Below are positions 45,401 to 57,732 of a DNA stretch of 64,000 nucleotides, piece after piece. The DNA comes from Metarhizium brunneum (lineage: Eukaryota > Ascomycota > Sordariomycetes > Hypocreales > Clavicipitaceae). Location: NCBI RefSeq assembly GCF_013426205.1, contig NC_089422.1, positions 3,100,001-3,164,000 of the forward strand. Direction: 5' to 3'. The number at the start of each line of letters is the position of its first letter. Positions within the stretch are counted from its first letter, which is position 1. Below the pieces are notes generated by a model. The model was not told the origin of the DNA and made no database searches. It saw nothing but the letters and a program-made list of their open reading frames with translations. A program made the position numbers and the translations under genes.

Positions 45401-47113
45401 GCGATGTGCAGTTCAGGGGCACCTTGACAGGGGAGCCAAATCCGTAAACGTAGCCTTGGGTCGTTCCAACGTACACAATACCATTGCCAAACACGGGCCG
45501 AGTAAACTTGGTGACCGCGGGAATATTGAAGGATTGAATCAGGTTCATGGTTTGGCCCTGAGGCACAGCATCGTAGACTCGAAGGTTGAGGCCCTGCACA
45601 TCCGTGATCCACAGGAGACCTGTGCCGGGCTGGCCATTGAGCGAAGTGGTTGTGCCGTGGCTGACTCCGAGAATGTAGGCGTTGCTGGTGGGAGTTTCGG
45701 CCACCTTGGAGAAGGAAGGGCTTCCATTATTGCACGAGAACTTGAAGACGATGGAGGGGTGTTGGATGACATTGATGTAAATATATCCGCCCTCCAGTGG
45801 ATACACACCAGCACCGGCGTACACCGAGTTTAGATTTTCGTAAACCTGAATCACGTCGTCGAGTCCATCTTTGCCGTTCTTGTAACCACCGAGGTTGTCC
45901 AGGTTGAGAAAGTACGTCTTGCCGCTTTTTCCTGTTACAACACCAATTCGCTTGATCGCGCCGCACGAAAACTCGCTGGGCAAGATCTCCAATGGACTCG
46001 TGCCTAGATCCTTGTCGGCCCCGTCTAATTCCCTTTTTTCGTGGGGCATCATGAAGTCCACCAGCCGAAGAGTGCCATCCGCATTTATCGTCATGTGCAG
46101 TGCAGCCTCTTCCAACGCGGTCGGGGGGTTGAAGCCATTGACGGGCACATCAGCAAGCTGGGAGGCGTACCCGTTTCCCGTGGCAAGAAAGATGGAGCCC
46201 TTGTCATCAGAGGCGATGCCGCCGCCAGACATCCAGATGCCGCCGCCCTTGATGGTATTGGGAACGCCTTCGCCTTCGGTTGCCCACTTTTCTACAATTT
46301 TTCCCGTCGTCTTGTGCCAGCCAATGATCCAGCCAGTAAAGTTGTACTGGACGCAGTGGGAGGCAAAGCCAGCATAGATGAAATCGCCAGTGTGCAAAAG
46401 ACCTGGGCGCTGGTGATGGATACCGCCTTGAAACATGCGCTCGGCAGTGTTCCTGGCAATGATGCCCTCGAGATCGACGGGGAAATTGGGGCGCTCGGAA
46501 AGATCATTGACGTCGAGAGCATGAATGTAATATCGACCGGCAGGCCTGCCCTGGGCCTTTTCACCACTATTCTGGTCGACATAGGTCTTGGCTGTCAAGT
46601 AGAGGGTATCCGTGGCAGGATCAATAACACCAGTTGCGGTAATGCCAATGGTTGGGTTGATATCGACGCAGCCATCGAGATCCGCAGTGAGAAACGGAAT
46701 ATGAAGGTTGCGGGACGCAACGATTTGTCCTGTTTTAGCATCGAGCTTGTACACATTGTTCTGGGTGGTGGCAAAGTACACAAATTGCTTGTCACCACCG
46801 CTCGGGGTATAGACAAGAGGCTGCGAGAAGATTTGCTCCGGTTGGCCAACCCACACACCAGGCAGTTTTGTTCTAAAGAGTTGACCAAACTGACTGCTGC
46901 CAACGATGGACGGGTCCATGTTATGGTTTCTGTGCATACACGTCGGTCAGTTACCCCATTTCTGCCGAATGGGTTAACAACATCGTCAACTCACGTTTGA
47001 TAGCCAGCTCTAGAGTTGTCACCCCCCCAGGTGATTGTGTCCGTATCACCAAGGGCATTAGCCAGGCCAAAAAAGGCCGTGGCCATGGCCAGCAGCGCAC
47101 GAGAAGCCATCAT
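42419..47113 (-). CDS. Large secreted beta-propeller protein with four WSC domains, 4 exons
   Basis: Exons 47113-46995, 46929-43779, 43721-43649 and 43599-42419 (introns 65, 57 and 49 nt) join to 1,507 residues. Signal peptide: MMASRALLAMATAFFGLANA. Then TDTITWGGDNSRAGYQ begins a PQQ-like/quinoprotein beta-propeller (about 40-540) with repeats such as QFVYFATTQNNVYKLDAKTG and GDFIYAGFASHC. Residues about 560-900 look like Ig-like/ASPM-type beta-sandwich repeats. Four WSC carbohydrate-binding domains follow near 920, 1045, 1210 and 1400, each with CxxE/D...GRxL and the C-x-C-G core (ECYCGDKL, ECWCGDKLN, CWCGNEF). Ser/Thr-rich linkers separate the last three, likely O-glycosylated. No anchor at the C-terminus, so probably secreted or wall-bound. 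WSC domains bind glucan or xylan in known cases. The propeller's catalytic role, if any, is unknown. All three joins restore WSC or propeller sequence. Confidence 0.9.
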
Positions 47114-50100
47114 GATGGCAACGCAAAACTCAATGGCCAAGCAGCAAGGAGTGCAAAAGGTTCGGGGGGAGGGGACCGTACAAATACGAGCAAGACTCGG
47201 CACGACAAGGCCTACGGCAGGACCCGAATCGAGCCTGCCGTATAATATGACCAGTGAGCCCGTGCCTGCAGATGTCGGGATGGGTGGACCGTTGTTGCCG
47301 AAAAGCCCAAACTTTGTTGACTATTCTGGAAGTCCATGTATACAAACGGCGCTAAAGGCAGGCTCGACATGGCTCCCTTGACCATGGCGTTCATTTGCCT
47401 GTTTCTTTTGAATGTTGCCTTGGGGTGGGCCTTGACCGAGACTGGGAGCCTTTTTCGAGGCGACATGACTCTGGGCCGTCCAGCAATTGAGCGTCTGGGA
47501 AGGAGCAAATGCATCTACGTCTCGGTTACAACCGTCTGAGACAGTACGTGCCGTAAGCAGACAGGAGCGACTGTTGAAGCCCTTGGGGCGCCGTGATATC
47601 CGTGCCATGGTTACAACAAACCGCAGAAGCGAGAGAAAGAGAGACTCCAGCCAAACCCCTGGCTAATAAGCAACTCGTACCAACTCGGCTTCTTCCATGG
47701 TCTGTGCCTGGGCGGTGGCGCACACGTGCAGATCAAGCCAAGCTGCGCCAGCGATTCGACAGTGGAGCAGGCACTGGGTCAATTCTGCTGTCCAATGCAA
47801 CTTTTGTACCGGATCAGGGTTCTAGCCAATAATAATTACTTATTTAAAAGATATATACTTACTAGAAAATTATATGATAATAAAAGTTACCAAGATCTTA
47901 AAGATACACTAGTATATTAAAATATACTAGTTACTCTTACTAATATAAGTGTATTTTTAAGTATCTTCAAGTATCTTCAAGTATCATAAAAAAGTGGGTT
48001 GAATACATCAATTAGACCTGCGCACATTCAAAGGTAAGTATGTATGCAACCGACCCTGGAACTGCCGTCAACTGGTACCTTGGCTGGTTGGTGTGCTCTG
48101 ATGGCCATGCGAGCCGGAATCATGCCATGGTGAGAAGCACTGAGACGGCAAAAAAAGAAAAGGTCAAGGACAGCCCCGAGACAGCCTACAATAGGGGCTG
48201 TGTATCGATGCGTTCACGGTCAGCTCTGGAGGAGCCGGGTTGCGCGAGACCTGAACCCTTTGGGTCGATAGCTTGTGCGACTAGAACTAGCACGGTGCCC
48301 CCGGACTCTTTAGTCCCATTTCAAATACTAGAGGGCATTTTAGCTGGCCTGGGCTTGTTGGTTTGGTGCGTCCATCAATTGATGTCTTTGCACCCCAGGT
48401 GCCACTTCATTTCCGAGGACCTAGAATCCCTCCTGGTCCTTCCTCTCGGCTCCTGCGATGGTTCCTGCCATCGAAAACATTAAATCGACACTCGTACGAC
48501 CTGTGTACACACACATGCGACACACACTTGCGCATACATACGCATCTGCGCATCAGCAACTCAGCAACTCAGCAAGTCCATCTCATTCTTTGGCCCTCGG
48601 CGGGGAGGATCCAGTTCGCTCAAAAAATGACTGGAAGAAAAAGCAAGGTCCAACAGCATTGAAGCCTAGCCAATATACCGTTAGCCGGCTACTCCGCGGT
48701 CGGTGCGCGGTCACGCCCTCTTCTGCTTGATTCTTGGTTTGGCTTGAGTCCAAATTCCCTGCAAACCTCTGCAGCTGCCAAGAGGTGCTTTCTCGTATTG
48801 CATCTTCATACATGTACAGCCCTGCGGGAGTGGCTCTGTCGGACATGCAAGCCAAAACGCCACACGACGGTTGGCGCCAGCAAACATTCAAGGCCAAGCT
48901 GGGGCCGGCTGGCAACTGGAGTGTATCGAGCCTGATTTGTTACCATCGATTTTGCAATGTTCCATCCTTTTTTAGGTTGTTCGCTTCCCGCCTCGCCAAG
49001 GATTCAATGAGCAACCTGGGCGGAACGGATCAGCGCATCATATTGAGATCGAGACTGCGATGCGTTTATGCGTTTCCAAAAAACAAGCTGGCCAAACTTG
49101 GCTCCCAGGGTGCAAGCTTGGTACTCGCCATCTGGGTGTCTAGGCAGCCATGATAGGTTCCGATTCCTCACGCAGGCAAAAATGACGACTCTCTATTTCG
49201 GTACGGCAGGCGCGGCAGAACCTGGTATGGATGCAGCCTTGCAGAGACGTAGCCGTTGTGCCACCGATGGATCTTTGTTTGTGTTTCCCCGAAAACCTGC
49301 AAACAGTCAGCTTCTCTGACGCTCAGCTCAGCAAGGGGACCTATCTTCAGGTAGAGACAGCAAGCCCGTGGTACGCCGTGCGGCTTGATCACCGACCCGT
49401 GTCCTAGTCCTGCTCGGTTCGAGATGTCGCAAAAAGCAATCAAGCAAATTGATGTCGCTGGTCGCCACAACCCAGATTGAGTTACCGACTTCTCAAAGCG
49501 GATGCCGATGTGCTGCCGAATACCAAGTAGATTTTTCCTACGTTGTCCAGCTCCAGAGATGGGCGCTCCTCTGCCACCCTCCTGCCGTAGATTATGCAGG
49601 CACATTGCATAGATTACGTTTTCCATATTCGGCTCGATAAGGACCCTACATGGAAAATCAAGTAGGCTTGCCGGTACTCCGTAGAGCTTTGACATCCAGC
49701 GGCTGGCTTCTGTACGACGTCCTGATGTCATATCGATGCGCAATATTCTGCCCGGTGTGCACAGGAGGCACAAGCCATGCCCCAATATCCCGTATCTTGA
49801 TCCAGCCATATTGAACCATGCTCCCTACCTAGATATTTGTCACATTGCACTAAAGTACCCGTAATATTCGAGACCTACCGTCTCTCGGGACGACAAAATA
49901 TTTCATCTTTACGTCTTTTTATACATCTGCTCGAGCGGCGTGCTTCCCGTCAAGCGACACACCATTGCCAGGTTTCCTGGGGGTGGCCCAGACAGCACCC
50001 ACCCTATACATACTATGCACACATGGCATCTGGCGATATTGCAATGGCAACTACAATGCGCATCAACCTTCCCATACTCTACACTGGCTGCTATTACTTC

Positions 50101-50411
50101 TCGTAAAAAAAGACGCCGTTGAAAAACAACACACAGGAAAACATATGATTCAACAGCTGATTGATCAGTGTGGCCCAATCACATTGGTTGTAGACATGCG
50201 AGAATTGCGCACGTGTCTAAAAGTATAATTCATGGCGTGTAAACGGATGGGTGCATCGGGGCATTTCTTAATCCTCGGTTCCTGCATGAATCCCTGTACT
50301 GCAACCGAGCAGGACGATTTATGCGTAAAATAATTGCATTGATATAAAAACGGTCATAGTCTCATCATCATGACAATGCACAACAATACCTCACTGATAC
50401 CAGACTTGATG
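47114..50411. other. Gene-free 3.3 kb
   Basis: No supported gene. A 213-codon minus-strand frame at 49168-49809 has no family character. Contains an AT-rich island (47820-48000), a CA-rich microsatellite-like patch (about 48506-48570) and a TACTCCGTA copy (49675-49683). Confidence 0.45.
47820..48000. repeat. AT-rich island with palindrome and 10-bp tandem repeat
   Basis: About 180 bases of strongly AT-biased, TpA-rich DNA in otherwise balanced sequence. It contains a perfect 11-bp inverted repeat with a 2-base spacer (ACTAGTATATT ... AATATACTAGT, 47908-47931) and AAGTATCTTC repeated two and a half times (about 47959-47985). The composition resembles RIP-mutated transposon remains, but no transposon ends or coding relic were found. 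Confidence 0.7.
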
Positions 50412-51377
50412 CTAACCAAAGTGAGTCTTGGGTCGCTCTAAAAGTTGTCCGTCGAGCAGGATGTCAACCTTTTCATTATAGAAGCACAGCAGTCCTGCAA
50501 TCCCGGCGCTTTCATGAGTAGGCAGCCTGTAATACCACACCAAGTCGTGGTGCTGCTTCCCGTCCACGACAATGCCGTAATACTCGGCGTCGCCCTTGTA
50601 CGGGCATCTCGTGACGAGGCTGCTCTTACGCAGGACGGCGGGATCGACCGCCCCCGGCGAGATGTAGTACCTCGTTGGAAGGCCGGTCTCGTGCAAGTGG
50701 ACGGACGAAGCGGCCTTTGCGACGGTCTTGCCGCCTACTCTGACTTCTATTGGACGTGAAGAAGGGAGAATATCTATTCGCTTGAAGGGGTCCTTGGGAT
50801 GTACGTATACCGGGATATCTTCTTCAAGCCATTGATCTGTGACGGCTGTCAGAACGGAAGAGTCTGGTTTGCAGAATGGACGACGTCTACTGGCTCTTAC
50901 CCATTGCGCCAAACTCCAAGCGCACAAGGCCTGACAACGCGCCAAGGCTCCTGTCATCCGTGAATCGGATCACGCGATCCGTCTTGGTCTCTTTGATGCC
51001 ATTTCTTGATGGAATGGTAACCTCCACCACGGCAGCTCTGGCAACACCATCACTCCTCACCAGCTGTATATCTCTTTTGGAGCAGTTTTTGAGCTCGCTT
51101 AGGGGGAAATAGAACTGAGGGTAGCCATCGTGTTCCCACACGTGCACAGCCTTGGTCGAATCCACGATTGTAGTGTTGTTGTGGATCACACGCACTCGTC
51201 GTGATGCTGGATATACTTTGCGAGGACCATTTGTGAGTAAGTAGCTGGCTAGGTCGACAAGACTGTAGGTAAATGTGAGTGCTTGCGCTTTTTGGGAGCA
51301 GACTGGCAGATATCCAACGCATGACATGTGTATATAGGCAAAACTTACCTCGAGCCAAATGCTCCCGGTCTCGGCAT
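50412..51377 (-). CDS. Tandem DUF427 (NTP_transf_9) protein, 3 exons
   Basis: Exons 51377-51349, 51262-50901 and 50836-50412 (introns 86 and 64 nt) join to 271 residues. Two DUF427 units: residues about 20-115 (RRVRVIHNNTTIVDSTKAVH, then WEHDGYPQFYFPLSEL) and about 140-255 (RPIEVRVGGKTVAKAASSVH, then TRYYISPGAVDPAVL). The second continues with CPYKGDAEYYGIVVDGKQHH and WYYRLPTHESAGIAGLLCFY. The joins restore GSS-LVDLASYLL and GAM-DQWLEEDIPVY. The 9-codon first exon starts MPRPGAFG. DUF427 proteins are widespread in bacteria and fungi; their biochemistry is not established. No signal peptide, so likely cytosolic. Confidence 0.92.
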
Positions 51378-54300
51378 CTTGAGGCTTTGTGAGGTATATA
51401 AGTTGCGTGTCTGTGGAAACAAGCTAGAGCAGAAGGAACGTGGCCATTCACAGCAAACGAAGGAAAAACACAAAGAAAAAACAGCAGGGAAATCGTGATC
51501 GCCGCGGCACCACTCCCTTTTAAAATGACCATTCGCATCGACCAGATGTCAAGTTTCGGCGCATGTGCGGAATAATTCAACCACCACCACCACCAACACC
51601 ACCCCCCATGTTGGCACGCCCATCTACCCCGCAAGGGTCTGTAAGTGCTTCTCGCGACAAGCCATTCATGACGCAACTGCTCGATAGCTTGGTGCAAGGT
51701 AGGGCCTCCCTCCAGCCTTAGGCCCTGGAGCGCGGTCCAAAGACCGTGTTTGGTCAATAGGGCGGGCGGAGTATGGCACTGCCCCGACAACACCTTTCCC
51801 TGTCAGCTGTCTTGCCTTTTTCCTTGGGCAGCCTTTCAAATCTGGGTTCCATGGATTCCGACTGGGTCAAACACCCAAAAATCTTGTCGAGGCATCCATG
51901 CTGTGTTAGCAAAGTTGAGCAATGGCTATGCGACAGAAGCAACGCTATTGGATGGTAGCATTGCCAACGGCCACGGGGATTGTGGAACTGATGACAATAT
52001 GATGGGCTGTGATGATGGGGAGGGGATTGGGCACTGTTTTCGGGGTTGGCCGTTTCGTACTAATTTGGTCTTGCGGCTACATGTACAGTCCCTCCAATTA
52101 TGCAGGTCATCGTCATTTTTTGTAAGTCGCTCATCCCTGTTGACAGAATACAAAATACTTGGGAAAATGCCCAGTCAGAGTCTTCTGAATGAGCTGCCAA
52201 AATTCGGGAAGCCAACCGATTAGTTGGTGTTTTGAAACGGAAAGGGCCGAAACAAGTGCGGGAGTGTCTTGTTGCTTTCACCGCGAACCGACTCATAATC
52301 TCTGATGCCAGCCAGACGTTAGTCCGTATATCGAAGCACCTCGTCTTGTATGTCGTTTCGTGTGTATGCATGTATATGAATTTACGACCGTCGCCTTGTT
52401 GCAACTTGTGACGCTCGGTCTGAGCCATCCTAACCCCGGCGAGCACAGTCGGTGAAGGATTGCAGGCTGTGTTCCTCACCCACAATTCGTGCCACGAAAT
52501 TAGATTTGAAACACATGGCTGACTGGGTAGTGATGATACAATAACTAGAAATGGCCCAAGGTGTGGTCACGCCGTGTTGCGGCATGTTGCACAGAGTGCG
52601 CGATTTGTGGTGAAGCCTGTTGGTTGGCCAAGCCCTGGTATTCATTGAACCGACAACGTACCGAGGAGGATAGCTCGATTTATTTTTATGTGTCGAAAAT
52701 GGGGCACAAGGAAAAGTACCGGGGATATTCTGTCTGTCATGGGATTCTAAGTACCCTTTTCATTCCCTTGTTGGTGAGCAGAGCTTTTCACAGCGAGTGA
52801 GGCTTCATTGTCCGACTGTCAGAGCGTAACGGAGGCGCCGCTTACACAAAACCTGCTGTGATGCCTCTTGACGTGTGCTGCTCGCATTGGCTAAATTTAT
52901 TCGTGCGCTGCTATGCTCTGGATGATTCATACACAGGCAACCCTGACACTTGAACTTCTGGTTTCGTGAGGAATGGACCAGACTTTCTGAGGTATGTGAA
53001 GCCGAAAATATAAGCAAACAAGCATCCAAATTTAAATGTTACTCAAGAAGCGGACGAAGAAGGCGTGAGTATAGAATGCTTCCAAACGAACCCATGATAC
53101 CGACTCTTTGTAAAGTACACGCGCAACATGCTCCGACCTAGCCCGCAGGCCGAAGTTGATGGTGGCACGGGGCAAAGAATCATCCCCTTCAGTGTGATGA
53201 GTAGAGGCAAGGCCAGGAAGATCCATTGTCTAGGCCTGGGATAAATGGTCATCTGACTCCAATAAAACCACAGCCGCTGATCATCCCGATGCTATGACCA
53301 CTGCGGTGATTTGCCTCGAACACCAACCAAAGTGTGTGTGCAACAGAAATTTCTCGGTCAGGTGGCGAGAGAGTATGAAGTATGCGAGGATCTTCAGGTA
53401 GCAGTAGTGTCGCCCGAACAAAATTAAAGCCGACATCTGGAGTCTCTAAAAAGCAGACGAAACCCCCCCTTCCCCCGGTGGCTAGAGTTACACCTAGGGT
53501 CGAAACGCCGCTGTCAAGATGGCTAGAGACTGGGTAATTGATGATGAGTCAAATTATTGGGTCCGTTCCTTTCAACCGTTACTACTTAACTCAAACCAGC
53601 GGATGGTTGCCCACTGTGGCGAGAGCTGGTGCCTGGGGAAGTGCTTGGGGCCGTTGTATAGGGCTGAGCCCAACATTGTTTCTTGTTCCTGGTCTTGTTC
53701 CTGATATAGCCCGAGGTGGGATAGAGAGAAATCACCTCGGCCAGAGTTGCCGGTAGGTGGTGGTTGCTTATCAGAGGATGACCTCTCCGTGTCTCCGCGT
53801 TTCGATCCAGAAAGAGACTTGCTTGAATCTGAGGAGTGGAAGACGCCCAGATGTAGTATGTCGGCTTAGCTCGGTAGACCAAATCCGTCCCACGACGGCA
53901 CAGAATTGATTGTCAAAGTGTAAACTGGCTGGCTGACTGATTGGTACAGGATCCGTAGTTGCATGTGCCAAAAGGCCCGCCACTGACGATCACCGTTCTA
54001 GATTCCCAAGCCTGTATTTTTGTGGGGTTCTCTAGATTGTTGAAGCGGACTGGCAAGTTTCAACGAGCCGCACCTGCCTGGAATTCGATTTCACAATGGA
54101 ATTGTACAACCATGCACGGGATAGTATTTTTATGCCCCAGGTTTTTGATTCCAAACCCAGCAAATCAGCATTTTCATGCCCAGCCTCACCACTCCGTACG
54201 GATCAAAACAGTCGAGAGAGCTTTACGCCTGCAAGCCCCATTCATGATAGAGATTGGCAACGCCGCACAGCCATTGATCCCCACCCGATCGATCTCTTCA

Positions 54301-54864
54301 CCAAGCCAGTGGTTTGTTGAGGCATTATTCCGTCGCCGTACCAGGGATATTATCTGGAACGGCCCCGACACGGAAAGGGACGTCACCCGTCACCAGAATC
54401 AACTCCATTGATACAAGGAGAACAGCATAGCGCCAGACCACGTTTGTCAATGTTGGGGTTATTTTGGCGTCGGCTGCCCCATTCAGCCGCGAGTAGTGGA
54501 CAAACAACAGGATCCGCTTGCGATGTTGCGGTCCATCCAGATGTTGCGTATTTGATGGTGTGCTATGGCTATCGATTCTAGTCCCCACCCCCTCCCTCAG
54601 CGACTCGTCGACGGAGTGTTATGACTCTGTGAGTGTTTGCTTCCGCAGGACTCTCAAGATAAAAAAGCCGATGTAGAGCGGGACTATCCCTACAACCCAA
54701 CGACGATACACCTGTGCCGGAGACGGGTGGTTTTGTCCTCGTAACAAGTTTCATCACCGAGCGTTGCTTGGTTGAACCCTGTCAACTACCTACTTATCTC
54801 TAGCCTGTCCCATCTGTCTGTATCTTCAGCGGCACAAACCATACCTTCCATCCGCGACTCAACA
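51378..54864. other. Gene-free 3.5 kb before the biotin cluster
   Basis: Largest stretch with no supported gene. Contains a CCACCA-type microsatellite (about 51580-51602) and scattered short frames without domain features. The last 250 bases are the BIO2 promoter. Confidence 0.45.
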
Positions 54865-56209
54865 ATGAGGTCCTCGGTTGTTACTAGTGGCCTCAATTCA
54901 CTACGGTCAGTTGGCTCACGACCAACAGCTGTATTCCAGGGACCATGGATGGCAACAGCCATTCCCAGACCGGCCTTGCCGTCAATGGAGCAGGCCCGAA
55001 CTGGCGCTACGCTGGTAGACTCGCCGACGGCGGCCCACGAGCAACCCGAGGTTGTCGAGAACACCGCTAGACAGGCCAATGCAAAGAAGATTCTTCAGGA
55101 TGCCGTCGCGGCCACAGGTCCGAGGCAAAATTGGACACGACGGGAGATTTCTGCCATTTACTACCAGCCGTTGCTTGAATTGGCACATCAAGCTGTGAGT
55201 CAGACCCATCCCGATTGCCCTCGAGTTGGCTTTCCCCCATCTAGACACAAGCACCAACATACTGACGCCGGCGGCCCAGAGCCTTGTCCATAGACGATTC
55301 CACAGCCCTGGCGAAGTTCAACTCTGCACCTTGATGAACATCAAAACTGGCGGCTGCACCGAAGATTGCTCCTACTGCGCCCAAGCCACCCGTTACCAGA
55401 AGGGCACTGGTCTCGAAGCCAAGCGTGTCGAAAGTGTCGAGTCAGTCCTCGCAGCCGCCAGGACCGCCAAGGATAATGGTAGCACGCGCTTCTGCATGGG
55501 CGCCGCATGGCGAGACATGCGCGGCCGCAAAAACAGCCTCAAGAACATTACAGAAATGGTAAAGGGGGTCAAAGCCATGGGCATGGAGGTCTGTGTTACG
55601 CTTGGCATGATTGATGCCGAGCAGGCGAAGCAGTTGAAGGAAGCTGGACTAACTGCGTACAACCACAATGTCGATACGAGTAGAGAGTTCTACCCGTCCA
55701 TCATCACGACGAGATCGTATGATGAGCGTCTCAAGACGCTGGGCAACGTGCGAGATGCCGGTATCAATGTCTGCTCTGGCGGCATCTTGGGCCTCGGTGA
55801 ATCATCCGAGGACAGAGTCGGTCTGCTTCACACCGTTTCAACATTGCCATCGCACCCAGAGAGTTTCCCGGTCAACGCCCTTGTTCCCATCAAGGGCACG
55901 CCGCTAGGAGACACCACCCCGATTGCCTTTACGAGCATGCTGAGAACGATTGCGACGGCGCGCATCGTCATGCCTGCGACGATTATTCGCATTGCCGCTG
56001 GCCGCAAGACCATGTCGGAGGAGAAGCAGGCACTGTGCTTCATGGCGGGTGCCAATGCCATTTTCACTGGCGAGAAGATGTTGACTACCGATTGCAACGG
56101 GTGGGATGAGGACAGCGCCATGTTTGGCCGATGGGGTTTGGAGCCAATGAAGAGCTTTGACAAGAAGCCCGTCCAAGGTGCTGGTGACATCGAAGCCGGC
56201 AAGATATAA
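54865..56209 (+). CDS. BIO2: Biotin synthase (radical SAM), 2 exons
   Basis: Inserts sulfur into dethiobiotin, the last step of biotin synthesis, in mitochondria. Exons 54865-55194 and 55280-56209 (85-nt intron GTGAGT...CAG, with a TACTGAC branch site 16 bases before the AG) join to 419 residues. Residues 1-30 (MRSSVVTSGLNSLRSVGSRP) form a likely mitochondrial presequence. The radical-SAM motif GGCTEDCSYCAQ holds the [4Fe-4S] Cys near 136, 140 and 143. Other blocks: FCMGAAWRDMRGRK, VCVTLGMIDAEQAKQLKEAG, YNHNVDTSREFYPSIITT, NVCSGGILGLGES, and ANAIFTGEKMLTTDCNGWDE near the end. It is convergent with bioF (79 bp between stops) and part of a three-gene biotin cluster. Confidence 0.97.
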
Positions 56210-56288
56210 GTAGAGAAATCACATGGAAGCGGCACAAAAGTTAATGGAACGAGAATTTTTGCACATGATCACAAATAGTCTTTTCATC

Positions 56289-57732
56289 TTATAGTTTGCT
56301 AGGCTCGGCCAAGGGCAGTGATGTTAAACCGCCGACTGATGGTCGTTGCACCCCGTCAGCCCGAGGAGACAAGTCTTTTATCTTTTGCTGCTCAAGCCAC
56401 TCCTCAATGGCCGTACACAAACCACGGACCTCGGAGACTGTATTTGCCGCATGAAGGCATAGCCGTACTCGGTCAGTGCCTTTGGGGACTGTCGGGGCAA
56501 CGATGGGGCGCACCATGTACCCTCTTTGCTGACAGTGTCTTGCCAAACTCCTCGAATGTGCCGAGAATAGGGGAATGATTGGTGATTCTGGCGGGGAGGT
56601 GTTGATTCTGAATAGTTGGGGCGGAGGACTATGTTTCTGACAGACGGAAAGAAGAAGAGTGTGAGTCTCCTGCATGAGAGACATCAGGTTGGCCAAGAGG
56701 CCGTCTGCTTGTCCGCTCTGCAAATAGTCGTAGACGGTTTGGATAGCAGTGAGCATGGGGTATCCCATTGCCGTGGTGTATATCAGGCTGCGTGCGTAGT
56801 TGATCAGGTACGACCGGGTAGCCGGCGTACAAAGAACAATAGCTGGAAAAAGTGTCAAAAAAAAAATCTCGACTGCCATGACATCTGACGAGCCAGAGAA
56901 GAAAGAAAAAGAAAAAAAACTCACCTCCAGCGCAACCCATTGCCTTTCCAAACGTATGGACTCGGGCCCATACTCGCTCCTCCAGTCCCAGCTGGCACAC
57001 GAGACCCCTTCCTCTCTCGCCCATCCAGCCGGTTGAGTGAGCCTCGTCAACAATTACGTGCCCGTTCCCTCGGGCGAGATGCTTCTCCACGCATTCAACA
57101 ATTTGCTCGAGTGGAGCGGCGTCGCCATCCATGCTGTATACGCCCTCTACCGCAACAAACACATTTGTCTGCCCGCTCCTCACCTTGTGGCCGTCCTGGC
57201 CCCTCAGCAAGGCACGCAATACCGCGTCCAGGGGTTTCGGCCCCGGGGTTTCCTGCTCACCAGGCTGGTCCTCGACGCGGTTGTGCGCAAAGGGTATGGC
57301 CCGCGCTCTGCCCAGCTTCATCCCGTCGTGGACGCTGGCGTGTATGAGCTCGTCGTACAAGACATAGTCCCCCGGCTGCGGTGCGCAGCTCAACAGGCCC
57401 GTGTTTGCCTCGAAGCCCGAGTTGAAAAGTAAACCCGCCGGAGCGCCGTGCCATTGGGCGATTTGAGACTCTAGATTCTCTGCGGGGGGTATGTTGCCAT
57501 CCAACAGCCGCGATCCGCATGACCCCAGTGAGAAGTCATCCGAGGAGCTCTGGAGATGTGAAATGTAGGCTGTTTTGATGTTTGGGTTTGTCGAGAGAGA
57601 TAGGTAGCCGTTGGATGAGAAGTCCACCGTGGCCGGTTCCCGGAGAGTCAGGCGACGCAGACGGCCTTGGTGCTCCCGACGCGCGAGCAGGGCCTTGAAT
57701 GTGTCGTCTAGGCGGCTCTTGGAGGGAGCCAT
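56289..57732 (-). CDS. bioF: 8-Amino-7-oxononanoate (KAPA) synthase, 2 exons
   Basis: PLP enzyme joining a pimeloyl thioester and alanine, the first step of the late biotin pathway. Exons 57732-56925 and 56842-56289 (82-nt intron GTGAGT...CAG with T-rich body) join to 453 residues. The join restores GKAMGCAG-AIVLCTPATRSY. Motifs: FSSNGYLSLSTNP, SLGSCGSRLLDGN, SGFEANTGLL, VEGVYSMDGDAAPL, HVIVDEAHSTGWMGERGRGL (PLP-binding Asp near 232) and HTFGKAMG with the Schiff-base Lys at about 263. The C-terminus ends AEPSKL, close to a peroxisomal PTS1 (SKL without the extra Pro effect), consistent with the peroxisomal KAPA synthase known in fungi. MAPSKSRLDD is preferred over a longer in-frame start. Confidence 0.96.

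Noticed and set aside
49168..49809. 213-codon minus-strand frame
   Set aside because: No family character, no supporting splice or promoter signs, isolated in a gene-free stretch.
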